In this document: one piece after another, positions 18,932 to 27,183 of the stretch | Layout: the number at the start of each line of letters is the position of its first letter | Numbering within the stretch: position 1 is the first letter of the stretch | Assembly (NCBI GenBank): GCA_902776035.1 | Contig: CACYOO010000008.1 | Location: 1 to 64,000 of the forward strand | DNA from: an uncultured bacterium | GTDB lineage: Bacteria; Cyanobacteriota; Vampirovibrionia; Gastranaerophilales; Gastranaerophilaceae | Reading direction: 5' to 3' | Length of the DNA: 64,000 nt | The notes under the pieces: generated by a model | What the model was told of the DNA's origin: nothing | What the model saw: the letters and a program-made list of their open reading frames with translations, nothing else | The model's database searches: none | Translations under genes and position numbers: made by a program

Positions 18932-21910
18932 TTAAGCCGATAAAGTAAATATTTCGTATATTTCTTCGTCTGAAAGTTCTGTAATAACCTTTTCCCCTTC
19001 GTAAACTGCCATATCTGCAAGTTCTTTTTTAGATTTTAGCATTTCGTCAATTTTTTCTTCAAATGTACCTAATGTTATAAGACGGTGTACCATAACATTT
19101 TTATCTTGTCCTATACGATAAGTACGGTCTGTAGCTTGGTCTTCAACAGCAGGATTCCACCACAAGTCATAATGTATAACGTTTGTTGCACTTGTTAAGT
19201 TCAAACCGGTACCGCCTGCTTTTAATGAAAGTATCATTATCTTAGTATCTTTATCTGTTTGGAATTTATTAATCATTTCCTCACGTTGATTTACATTCAA
19301 CGAACCATGAAAGAACAGTGGTGTTGTATTACATTCTTCTTCTATAATATGAGTTAAAATATCACCCATTTCTTTATACTGAGTAAATATCAATGATTTT
19401 TCACCATTTTCTAAAATACTTTGAAGTAATTGTATGCATTGCTCTGTTTTTCCTGAAGATTCTTTGTTCATATCTCCTGATTTCAAGAATTGATAAGGAT
19501 GATTACAGATTTGTTTTAATGCAGTAATCAATTTAAATATATTTCCACGTCTGTTTACACCTGTAAATCCGCTTATCTTTTCCATCATTTCATTTAATGT
19601 TTTTTCGTAAAGAATAGCTTGATTTTTAGTCAAATAGCAGTAATCATTAAGTACCATTTTTTCAGGTAAATCTGAAATGACATTCTTATCTGTTTTCAAT
19701 CTTCTTAATACAAAAGGAGATACTGATAACTTTAATTTTGATGCACGAGATGTTTCCTTAAATCTTTCAATAGGAATAGCATAGCTTTTTTGAAATTCTT
19801 TTAAAGTTCCTAAGTATCCGCTGTTTATGTAATCGAAAATACTCCATAATTCTGTCAACCTATTTTCTACAGGTGTACCTGTCATTGCAACTTTAACATC
19901 TGATTTTAATATTTTAATTGCAAGAGTTTGTGCTGTATCAGGGTTTTTGATGTTTTGTGCTTCATCAACAATTATCATTCCCCAAGAGTTTTTCTTTAAT
20001 TCTTCAACATCAATTCTCATAATGGCATAAGTTGTTAGAATGACATCAACATTTGTGTCAAGTTTTCTGTCTAATCCATGATATGTTACGGCTTTAAGTG
20101 AAGGTGCAAACATTTGTAACTCTTTCATCCAATTACCCATTAAGGTTGTCGGACAAACTACAAGTACAGGTTTTTTAAGTTTATCTTCTTCTTTTAATTT
20201 TAATATTAAGCTGATAACTTGAATAGTTTTACCTAATCCCATATCATCTGCCATACAGCATCCAAAGCCCTTCGAAACATTTGTCCATAACCATTTTAGA
20301 CCGGTTCTTTGATATGGTCTTAACTCGCCTTTCAATTCTTTTGGCGGTTCTACCTCTATTGGCTTTGTAAAATCTTTTAATATATTTGCAAACGCTTCAT
20401 CATAATCAAAATCATACTCATCCAATTGACCTGCCATTGCTGCTTGTAACAATTGCATTCTTGTCATCTTACTATGGTCTGCTTTTGCTATTTTTTCAAA
20501 TAATTTCTTGCTTTCATTTTCATCAATTAATATATATTTATTCTTATACTTAATTAAACCCTTTGAATCTTTTACAAGTGCCTGAAATTCTTCTAACGGC
20601 ATTTTATCATTGCCCAGAGCTATTTCGTAGGAAAATTCTAAAATATCGTCTAATGAAATTTTGCCCGATGAAACTGTATTGAATATATCCGACAAATCTC
20701 CGGAGCGTGATGCTTTTACTTTCGCATTAATAGAAGCTCTTGGAACAATAACATGAACTAATTCTTCAGGTAGGATAACCTCTATTTGAGCTTTTTGTAA
20801 ATAATATGCTGTTTGTGTAATTATTTTGTATACTTCACCTAAATCAAGAGTTAACGACAATTTGTCTTCATCTTCAAATAGTTTTTCCAATTCAGGCATA
20901 TATCTTGATGCATAGTTTAATTGTTTTTCGACAATTTTTGCTATATCTGAAGATAAAACGTCAAAAACGGTATCTTTTGTATATAAATCATCTATTAGAG
21001 CCGTTTCATCAGTTTTTCTGTTTTTGATGTGTACTTTTAATTCAAATTCTTCGTCATTAATCTTATTAATTTTAAAGAATGGTATTACATCATATTTACC
21101 CAAATATAATTCGTCAAACCATTGAGCAAAATATTCGGCATAATCGTTACCTCTCATTGTCGATTTTTGCTCAAGGTCTTTTATTAAATATGTACCTGAT
21201 TTTACATTTTTAAACTTGTATGCCTTTATTCCTAAAAATTTATAAATTACATAATTTAAATAATTATAAATAAAATCCTTTACAAAATCTTTTGGCATTT
21301 CACCTTGTATAAAAAGATTATCAGGTAAATTTTCTTCAAATTGATTTATAATACGTGCCAATTGTTTATTTGCAATAATTGGTTCATAAACTATTCTGAA
21401 CATTTGTCCTCTACGTTTTACTGTAGGTATAAAATAAAGCTTTTCAATTAATTTCATAACAAATTGAGTTAATTTATTTAAATAAACAAACGTATAGGAA
21501 ATATCTTCAAAATCTACAATTTCACCAAATCCGCCAAAATAATCCAAAACTAAATCAAGAGAAAGTGCATAGCCCACTTTATCTCCTATTACACTTGAAG
21601 AACATCTGAATAATGAACCCTTTGATTTTAAATAATATTGAAAATTATTTGTCGGTGTAACAAAAAATGATTGTTTACCATTGTTATTAACTAAAAAGAA
21701 GTCAGTATTACGAACAGGTGCATTTGGACTTAAAAATATATCTTTAAATTCATCCTCTACCGTTTGATAAATTAAACTCAATGTGTATCTGAAATCTTTA
21801 TTTTTAAATCCTTCAGGGTTTTCACTCAAGTTGAAAAATAATTCATCAACATTATTTTTTTTGAATGATAAATCTATATCCAAACCTTTACCTGTTATTG
21901 TTTCTGTCAT
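18932..21910 (-). CDS. SNF2-family DNA-dependent ATPase/helicase
   Basis: The protein has 992 residues. The C-terminal half carries the Snf2 motor: motif I MADDMGLGKTIQ, motif II IIVDEAQNIKNP (DEAQ rather than the more common DEAH), motif III AMTGTPVENRL, motif V LKAGGTGLNLTSA and motif VI DQATDRTYRIGQ. The first ~480 residues are divergent and may include the SNF2-associated domain of bacterial homologues. No SWIM zinc-finger cysteines are visible. These ATPases translocate on duplex DNA and remodel protein-DNA or recombination complexes; the bacterial role is often unclear. The start has an AAGGAT site. It is 41 bases downstream of gpmI on the same strand. Confidence 0.9.
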   Translation of the reverse strand: MTETITGKGLDIDLSFKKNNVDELFFNLSENPEGFKNKDFRYTLSLIYQTVEDEFKDIFLSPNAPVRNTDFFLVNNNGKQSFFVTPTNNFQYYLKSKGSLFRCSSSVIGDKVGYALSLDLVLDYFGGFGEIVDFEDISYTFVYLNKLTQFVMKLIEKLYFIPTVKRRGQMFRIVYEPIIANKQLARIINQFEENLPDNLFIQGEMPKDFVKDFIYNYLNYVIYKFLGIKAYKFKNVKSGTYLIKDLEQKSTMRGNDYAEYFAQWFDELYLGKYDVIPFFKINKINDEEFELKVHIKNRKTDETALIDDLYTKDTVFDVLSSDIAKIVEKQLNYASRYMPELEKLFEDEDKLSLTLDLGEVYKIITQTAYYLQKAQIEVILPEELVHVIVPRASINAKVKASRSGDLSDIFNTVSSGKISLDDILEFSYEIALGNDKMPLEEFQALVKDSKGLIKYKNKYILIDENESKKLFEKIAKADHSKMTRMQLLQAAMAGQLDEYDFDYDEAFANILKDFTKPIEVEPPKELKGELRPYQRTGLKWLWTNVSKGFGCCMADDMGLGKTIQVISLILKLKEEDKLKKPVLVVCPTTLMGNWMKELQMFAPSLKAVTYHGLDRKLDTNVDVILTTYAIMRIDVEELKKNSWGMIIVDEAQNIKNPDTAQTLAIKILKSDVKVAMTGTPVENRLTELWSIFDYINSGYLGTLKEFQKSYAIPIERFKETSRASKLKLSVSPFVLRRLKTDKNVISDLPEKMVLNDYCYLTKNQAILYEKTLNEMMEKISGFTGVNRRGNIFKLITALKQICNHPYQFLKSGDMNKESSGKTEQCIQLLQSILENGEKSLIFTQYKEMGDILTHIIEEECNTTPLFFHGSLNVNQREEMINKFQTDKDTKIMILSLKAGGTGLNLTSATNVIHYDLWWNPAVEDQATDRTYRIGQDKNVMVHRLITLGTFEEKIDEMLKSKKELADMAVYEGEKVITELSDEEIYEIFTLSA

Positions 21911-21951
21911 TTATTATCCTTTATTTTTGTTGAATTTTTATAACTGTAATA

Positions 21952-23478
21952 CTATTTTATAAGAGAGTCGCAATCCATTTCTGCCGGTTGTTCTAATCCC
22001 ATTAAATGTAAAACTGTCGGTGCAACATTACATAGCGCACCATCAGATTTTAATTCGATGTTCTTATCAGAGTTAATTAAAATAAACGGAACTTCATTTG
22101 TTGTATGAGCCGTATGCGGTTTTCCTGTTTCTTCATTTAACATCATTTCAGCATTACCGTGATCAGCGGTTAATAACATTATAACTCCATATTCTTTGCA
22201 TTTGTCAGCTATTTTGCCAATACATTCATCAACAGTTTTACAAGCTTTAACTGCTGCTTCTAAAACTCCTGTATGTCCTACCATATCAGGATTAGCAAAG
22301 TTAACAAGAATAAATCCGTAGTCCTTATTCTCAATAGCGTTTAAAACATTCTCGCAAACTTCATGAGCACTCATTTCCGGCTGCATATCATACGTAGCTA
22401 CTTTTGGTGATGGTACAAGCTTTCTTGTTTCAAGTTCTGCAGGTACTTCATCCCCTCCATTAAAGAAAAATGTAACGTGTGCATATTTTTCAGTTTCAGC
22501 TGTTCTGAATTGTTTAATTCCGTTTTGCTGCAATACATCACCTAAAATGTTTACAGGTCTTTTCTTTTCAAAAGCTACAGGAAATGTGAATGTTTCATCA
22601 TATTGAGTGAATGTTACATAATAAAGATTTTTTCTTACAGCTTTTCTTTCAAAACCATCAAAGTTTTCAAAGTTAATTGCTTTTGATATTTCTCTTGCTC
22701 TATCCGGTCTGTAGTTAAAGAAAACTATTGAATCATTATCGTGTATTCTTGTTTCTTCTCCTCCTGCAACTATTGGTTTTACAAATTCATCCGTTACACC
22801 TTCTTCATAAGATTTTTTTACACCGGCAATAACGTTTTCTGCTTTATTACCTTCACCCAATAATAAACAGTTGTAACCTTCTTCAACACGCTCCCAGCGA
22901 TTATCTCTGTCCATTATCCAATATCTTCCTACAGCAGATGCAATTTGAGGAAGATTGTATTTCTTAAGTTCATCTTCAACTTGCTGTAAATATGTGCAAG
23001 CACTTGCAGGAGGCGTATCACGTCCGTCTAAAAATGCATGAATATAAACTTTTGTAAGCCCATTTTTGGCTGCCATTTGGATTAAAGCCAATAAATGCTC
23101 TAATGATGAATGAACTCCGCCTGTTGATACCAATCCATATATATGGAGCGATGAATTATATTTTTTAGTATGCTCAATAGCATTTAAAATTTGTTCATTA
23201 GTGAAAAAACTACCGTCTTTTATTGCTCTGTTAATTTTTGATAAATCTTGATGTACAACACGTCCGGCACCTAAATTAAGATGCCCTACTTCGCTATTAC
23301 CCATTTGCCCTTTAGGTAAGCCGACATATTCACCGTCAGCGTGTATTTGTGTGTAAATTCCTTCTTTCTTTAATCTGTTAAAATTTATTGGATTTGCCAA
23401 TAATGTCGCATTATATTTGTCTGAACCGTTACTTATTCCCCAACCATCCATAATGCATAATAAAACTCTATTTTTCAT
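21952..23478 (-). CDS. gpmI: 2,3-bisphosphoglycerate-independent phosphoglycerate mutase
   Basis: At 508 residues this is full length. It interconverts 3- and 2-phosphoglycerate in lower glycolysis and binds two Mn2+ ions. CIMDGWG and MGNSEVGHLNLGAGR (with the catalytic serine) are near the start. HAFLDGRDTPP, MDRDNRWERVEEGY and NYRPDRARE follow, and the C-terminal ADHGNAE and PHTAHTTNEVPF complete the alkaline-phosphatase fold. An AGAGG ribosome-binding site precedes the ATG. It has its own upstream gap of about 170 bases and runs into the SNF2 gene. Confidence 0.96.
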   Translation of the reverse strand: MKNRVLLCIMDGWGISNGSDKYNATLLANPINFNRLKKEGIYTQIHADGEYVGLPKGQMGNSEVGHLNLGAGRVVHQDLSKINRAIKDGSFFTNEQILNAIEHTKKYNSSLHIYGLVSTGGVHSSLEHLLALIQMAAKNGLTKVYIHAFLDGRDTPPASACTYLQQVEDELKKYNLPQIASAVGRYWIMDRDNRWERVEEGYNCLLLGEGNKAENVIAGVKKSYEEGVTDEFVKPIVAGGEETRIHDNDSIVFFNYRPDRAREISKAINFENFDGFERKAVRKNLYYVTFTQYDETFTFPVAFEKKRPVNILGDVLQQNGIKQFRTAETEKYAHVTFFFNGGDEVPAELETRKLVPSPKVATYDMQPEMSAHEVCENVLNAIENKDYGFILVNFANPDMVGHTGVLEAAVKACKTVDECIGKIADKCKEYGVIMLLTADHGNAEMMLNEETGKPHTAHTTNEVPFILINSDKNIELKSDGALCNVAPTVLHLMGLEQPAEMDCDSLIK

Positions 23479-23646
23479 TTTATGTACCTCTTAAAAATCT
23501 ATTTATCCTGTAAATTGTATCAGGAACACCAATTAAATTCAATATGAAAAATATTTTGTAAAGAATTGTAAATAAACATGAGTTTTTTATCAATTTTGCT
23601 TAACATTTTGTTTTAATATAAGAGTAAGAGATGAAAGGATATTAAA

Positions 23647-23913
23647 TTGGATATTAGTGCATTATCTTTACAAAGAAATCCATTTGCAATGAAAGTTCGT
23701 GGCCCACAGCAGGGTAATCCGTTTCAAGTAGGAAAAGTTGAAGGTACAAAACCTACAGAAAGTATTAACGGTGCATCTTCTACAAATCCTTTTGGTGGTA
23801 TACATGATGGATTTGGTGGAGTTGGTCTTGGTATTCAAGATGGTACTGTACAAACAAGTGCTGCTCAAATGGGTAAAAAACCTATGCCAATGCGTCAATT
23901 AGGCATTGCATAA
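23647..23913 (+). CDS. Small Gly/Pro-rich protein with three NPF motifs
   Basis: An 88-residue protein starting at TTG, supported by GAAAGGA at ideal spacing; no ATG in frame fits. The sequence is low-complexity, rich in Gly, Gln and Pro, with no membrane segment or signal peptide. The tripeptide NPF occurs three times (RNPFA, GNPFQ, TNPFG), spaced about 14 and 23 residues apart. A strong terminator follows immediately, so it is a monocistronic, properly bounded transcript. No function can be assigned. Its codon use resembles the neighbours, which supports it being a real gene. Confidence 0.6.
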   Translation: MDISALSLQRNPFAMKVRGPQQGNPFQVGKVEGTKPTESINGASSTNPFGGIHDGFGGVGLGIQDGTVQTSAAQMGKKPMPMRQLGIA

Positions 23914-23935
23914 TTAAAATTAAATAGTTTTAACT

Positions 23936-23970
23936 AAAAAGAGATTACTTAATAAAAGTAATCTCTTTTT
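23936..23970. terminator. Bidirectional terminator
   Basis: A perfect 15-bp inverted repeat (23936-23950 with 23956-23970) with a 5-base loop has an A5 run on one side and a T5 run on the other. It sits between the small NPF-motif gene and convergent udp and can serve both. Confidence 0.9.
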
Positions 23971-24001
23971 ATATTTTATTAAATTATCTTATCTTATAAA
24001 T

Positions 24002-24775
24002 CTAAGCTTTGGCTTTCTTGTCTTCTTCAATTATAAGTTTTAAAGCTTCAACACCTACTTTTATTGCAGAAGATGTATCTTCACTCATTTTTTGGTCTAA
24101 GCCGGCAGCTTCTCTTTCTTGATTCCATATTACATGGAAACAAGAACCGCATCTGCATTTTAGGGCATCTGCAACAACAAATAATGCTGCTGATTCCATT
24201 TCTGATGCTAAAACACCTAATCGTTTCCAAGCTTCCCATTTGTTTAGCAATTCATAAGATACAGGCATTTTGTTAGGGCTATGTTGTCCATAAAATGCAT
24301 CTTTACATTGAACTACACCTGTATGAGTTCTTTTTCCCATTGCAAGTGATGCTTTTCTTAATGCAACAGCAATATCAAGGTTGGCAACTGCAGGGTATTC
24401 TATAGGAGCATATTCCATTGATGTATGTTCAAATCTGATAGCACCGGTGGCAACAACAACATCACCTGATTGAACATCCAGGTTTATACCTCCGCAAGTA
24501 CCTACACGAATAAATGTATCTGCACCTATATTGTGTAATTCTTCCATTGCAATAGATGCGGATGGTCCGCCAATACCTGTAGAGCAAACACTTACTTTTT
24601 CTCCGTTTAATGTTCCTGTATATATATTGTATTCTCTGTTTTGTGCAACGTGATGAGCATCATCAAATAATTTTGCTATTGCTTCACATCTTCCGGGATC
24701 TCCGGGTAATAAAACGTAACGTCCTACATCACCTTCTACACAATGGATGTGAAATTGCTTTTCAAGCTCTTGCAT
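24002..24775 (-). CDS. udp: Uridine phosphorylase family nucleoside phosphorylase
   Basis: The protein has 257 residues. Conserved segments are [13 protein letters not shown], the phosphate-binding [27 protein letters not shown] and, near residue 190, [12 protein letters not shown], which carries the ribose-contacting Glu-Met-Glu. This pattern matches uridine phosphorylase of the PNP/Udp superfamily (uridine + phosphate to uracil + ribose-1-phosphate). A mixed purine specificity cannot be excluded. GGAG precedes the ATG at good spacing. The upstream 340 bases hold a terminator-ended RNA that may be an attenuated leader or a separate small RNA. Confidence 0.85.
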   Translation of the reverse strand: MQELEKQFHIHCVEGDVGRYVLLPGDPGRCEAIAKLFDDAHHVAQNREYNIYTGTLNGEKVSVCSTGIGGPSASIAMEELHNIGADTFIRVGTCGGINLDVQSGDVVVATGAIRFEHTSMEYAPIEYPAVANLDIAVALRKASLAMGKRTHTGVVQCKDAFYGQHSPNKMPVSYELLNKWEAWKRLGVLASEMESAALFVVADALKCRCGSCFHVIWNQEREAAGLDQKMSEDTSSAIKVGVEALKLIIEEDKKAKA

Positions 24776-24862
24776 AATAATTTCTCCTTTTTACTAAAAT
24801 AATAAACACTTTTGTTATTGATTATATCATTTGAAAATACACTTGCAAGTAAAATTTTATGC

Positions 24863-24886
24863 AAAAAAAAAGCAGCTAATGCTGCT
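24863..24886 (-). terminator. Strong minus-strand intrinsic terminator
   Basis: On the minus strand AGCAGC, loop ATTA and GCTGCT are followed by eight Ts. It lies 88 bases upstream of the udp start codon and about 230 bases from the next gene, so it does not serve an upstream protein-coding gene. That makes it an attenuator or the end of a small RNA. Confidence 0.85.
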
Positions 24887-25010
24887 GTCCAAATTTCATA
24901 ATCTTGGGAGGAGATTTGGGGATAGTTGTACATGCATGTTACAACAATAACATGAAGCATGTTACAAGCATGCCTTAAAATTGTTACAAAAATTTACAGT
25001 GCTAACGTAA
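24863..25010 (-). ncRNA. Candidate small RNA or attenuated udp leader
   Basis: Reading leftward, a TTGACA box (25043-25038) and TATAAC (25022-25017) at a short 15-base spacing could start an RNA near 25010. It would contain a hairpin (24914-24919 with 24889-24894) whose loop shows CTCCTCCC, complementary to Shine-Dalgarno sequences. It would end in a strong terminator at 24886-24863. No credible ORF fits inside. It could be a free small RNA of about 145 bases, or the 5' leader of udp with a transcription attenuator. The 5' end is a guess. Confidence 0.45.
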
Positions 25011-25116
25011 AATATTGTTATATTAGTATTTTTGGCTTGTCAAATTTCAATTATATATTTTTTCAAAAACAAGTTATAATTAAATTTATTATATTTAATT
25101 TATTTATGGTGTATTT

Positions 25117-25758
25117 ATGACGATATTTTATCCATCAATGTTAAAAATTTATTCTGAATGCCCAAGAAAGTATTTTTATAACTTTGTTGAAAAATTTAAT
25201 ATGCCGCAAAGTAATGCACCATTTGAAAAGGGAAAAAAAATACATGCTCTTGCAAATTTTTTTATAAAAGGTGCTGACATATTAAAATTAGAAAAATCTT
25301 TAAGTGAAAGTGAGTTAAATGCATGGATGTATCTAAAAAATTCTGAATATTTTAAGATGAAATTTCTAGAAAGTGAATATCAAATTTCTGCTAAAATTGA
25401 GGAGTATTGGATAGGCGGAAGGTTGGATGCACTTGTAGAAGACAAAAATAATTACTATATATTAGACTATAAAACAGGAAGTATTCCCAAGAACCCTATT
25501 TATGATTTCCAAACAATGATTTATTTATACTGTATTGATAAAAAAATAAAAGAATATAATACACTTAATTTTATATATATAGATTTGAAAAATTTTACGG
25601 ATTATAAAATTACTTTAAACGAACAATTAAAAAAAGAATATGTTGAAAAGCTTACAAATACTATTAATCAAATTAATTCAGATAATATATATATACCTAA
25701 AAAGTTACAAAATATTAAGTGTAACTGTAACAATTTAAAAATTTGTGTAGAACGGTGA
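25117..25758 (+). CDS. PD-(D/E)XK nuclease-fold protein, possibly Fe-S
   Basis: The protein has 213 residues and the order of a stand-alone RecB/Cas4-like nuclease. SMLKIYSECPRKYFY is at the start, KGKKIHALANFF supplies a motif-I-like His (H43), GGRLDALVED gives D104, YYILDYKTG gives D117 and K119, and Q132 with Y136 forms a QxxxY-like motif. Cys15 plus Cys202, Cys204 and Cys210 resemble the four ligands of a 4Fe-4S cluster in Cas4/AddB relatives, although the C-terminal spacing is unusual. No cas1, cas2 or CRISPR repeats are nearby, so it is not evidently a CRISPR protein. Likely activity is DNA end processing. Confidence 0.8.
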   Translation: MTIFYPSMLKIYSECPRKYFYNFVEKFNMPQSNAPFEKGKKIHALANFFIKGADILKLEKSLSESELNAWMYLKNSEYFKMKFLESEYQISAKIEEYWIGGRLDALVEDKNNYYILDYKTGSIPKNPIYDFQTMIYLYCIDKKIKEYNTLNFIYIDLKNFTDYKITLNEQLKKEYVEKLTNTINQINSDNIYIPKKLQNIKCNCNNLKICVER

Positions 25759-25882
25759 TATAATAAATCTGTTACAAGTATCGTAGAAAATGTAAATATA
25801 TGTTAAATTTTCTCTGAAAAGTAGCATTTTTCATGTTTTACGGGATTTGTAGCATTGTACAAGGAAAAGGTTAGTAGTAAAA

Positions 25883-26515
25883 ATGGCAAATTATGTTGCA
25901 TCATTAGTATCGTTAGCAGAGAATGCTAGAGCCGCAAAGGGCGGAAATATATTGCGACATGTTTCAACAGTAGGACATGCCACAAAAGTTATAACAAAAT
26001 TAGCTACACAGGAATCAGGAACAGCTGCCGGAAAGTTGTGTCAGGCACTTGTTGATACTTTCGATAAAGCTACACAAGGTTCAAAAATCGGAAGTGCTGT
26101 AAGAGCGGGTGTAAAGTTATCAAGACATACTGATCCTATTTCAGCCATTTGCGGATTTGCTAGAACCGTTCAGTCTGATACTCCGGCAAGAGCTTTTCTT
26201 GAGGAAACTGCTTCTTTTATGGGTATGATTATAACAGAAGGAGCAATGGTAAAATACGCTAAAGATATAGCTAATATAAAAGGAATTAATAAATTAAATA
26301 ACGGATTACAGAAGTTCTGTACCAAAGATAAAGCTTTGCATCCTGTGCCTGCAATAGTTTATGGTGTATTATTCTGTGCAGGTTCTGCTTTAGGTCAGGC
26401 GGCATTTAAGAAAGCCGGAACATGGGTTGCAGATAAATTGGGCTTAGCAAAATCTAAAACACCACCTGATAACCATAAAACTGAGGACGGTAAAGTTAAA
26501 TATTATTGGGGTTAA
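25883..26515 (+). CDS. Unknown protein, tandem paralogue A
   Basis: The protein has 210 residues and no recognised family. It is rich in Ala, Gly and Lys and mostly helical. Two mildly hydrophobic stretches (about 108-125 and 150-172) could associate with a membrane. It ends with a polar tail after DKLGLAKSK. It shares its layout with the next gene: an N-terminal SL-N-A segment, a VSTVG-type stretch, KLA, a DTFDKA-type helix, a central EE helix, then VPAIVYGV and W-DKLG near the end. An AAGG site precedes the ATG. The next gene starts 19 bases downstream. Confidence 0.6.
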   Translation: MANYVASLVSLAENARAAKGGNILRHVSTVGHATKVITKLATQESGTAAGKLCQALVDTFDKATQGSKIGSAVRAGVKLSRHTDPISAICGFARTVQSDTPARAFLEETASFMGMIITEGAMVKYAKDIANIKGINKLNNGLQKFCTKDKALHPVPAIVYGVLFCAGSALGQAAFKKAGTWVADKLGLAKSKTPPDNHKTEDGKVKYYWG

Positions 26516-26533
26516 GAAAGTTAGTAAAAGAAA

Positions 26534-27127
26534 ATGTCATCAAATTATATATCAGAATCAATATCATTAATAAGAAATTTAAAGAAAGCCACAAATGGCG
26601 ACAAAATGGCTGCTGTTTCTGTTGTAGGAAATACAGTTAAGGTTGTTGAAAAGCTTGCAAAAGTTAACAATAGTTGGGGTGAAGCTGCAAGAGGTGTTGT
26701 TGATTCTTTTGAAAAAACTGCTGAAAACAGTGATTCTTTAAAAAATGTAGGAATGTTTGTTAAAGTTGCAAAACAAGGGGATGAAATCGGTATGGTTAAA
26801 TCAGCCGTTCAAGTTGCAACTTCAAGTTCTCCTATCAGAAAGGGTATTGAAGAAACTTTAGGTTGGTCTGCAAAATTTGCGGCAAAACATGTTATGTTGC
26901 ATGAAGTTCCTAAGTTTATTAACAATACAAAATGCTTAAATAATGTTGCATCAAAAGTTAATACTTTTGCTAAAAATACTAAGGGTATGGGACAAGTTCC
27001 TGCTTTGATTACAGGTGTTGCATATTCTTTAGCAACTATTTATGCTCCTAAATATGCAAGAAAATTAGGTGGTTGGATATCTGATAAATTGGGTATTAAA
27101 CCTTATGATGAAGATAAAAAAGCTTAA
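26534..27127 (+). CDS. Unknown protein, tandem paralogue B
   Basis: The protein has 197 residues and is a diverged paralogue of the gene 19 bases upstream. Matching landmarks are SESISLIRNLKKA, VSVVGNTVKVVEKLAK, VVDSFEKTAE, the central SSPIRKGIEETLGW (the upstream copy has TPARAFLEETASF), VPALITGVAYS and GGWISDKLGI. The hydrophobic stretches align with those of the upstream copy, so any membrane association is likely shared. It lacks the basic polar tail of copy A. A terminator follows 29 bases after the stop, so the two genes form a closed two-gene transcript. Function unknown. Confidence 0.6.
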   Translation: MSSNYISESISLIRNLKKATNGDKMAAVSVVGNTVKVVEKLAKVNNSWGEAARGVVDSFEKTAENSDSLKNVGMFVKVAKQGDEIGMVKSAVQVATSSSPIRKGIEETLGWSAKFAAKHVMLHEVPKFINNTKCLNNVASKVNTFAKNTKGMGQVPALITGVAYSLATIYAPKYARKLGGWISDKLGIKPYDEDKKA

Positions 27128-27129
27128 AA

Positions 27130-27183
27130 TTAACTTTTATATAGTTTTGTTTTATAATACTGTCTGAAAGACAGTATTTTTTT
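27130..27183 (+). promoter_or_regulatory. Overlapping promoter and terminator before spoIID
   Basis: TTAACT (27130-27135), 17 bases and a perfect TATAAT (27153-27158) form a plausible sigma-70-type promoter. The same bases enter a 10-bp hairpin (27156-27165 with 27169-27178, loop gaa) followed by T7, a good terminator for the upstream pair. The next ATG begins at 27184, straight after the T run. Confidence 0.65.

Larger units (their letters stand above)
24776..25116. other. Intergenic region with RNA signals and repeats
   Basis: The 341-base gap between divergent udp and the nuclease gene holds the candidate RNA and terminator described separately. It also holds a cluster of catgtta/taacatg half-sites: a perfect pair separated by 6 bases at 24935-24941 and 24948-24954, plus a third copy at 24958-24964. 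On the rightward side, TATAAT at 25074-25079 could serve the nuclease gene, with no clear -35. No protein-coding gene is seen. Confidence 0.5.

Noticed and set aside
24736-24960. A 74-codon minus-strand ORF upstream of udp
   Set aside because: It overlaps the udp start and runs through the terminator hairpin; no ribosome-binding site and no recognisable protein pattern.
25117-25758. CRISPR-associated Cas4
   Set aside because: The fold fits, but there are no repeats, spacers or cas1/cas2 genes in the window, so I name it only as a nuclease-fold protein.
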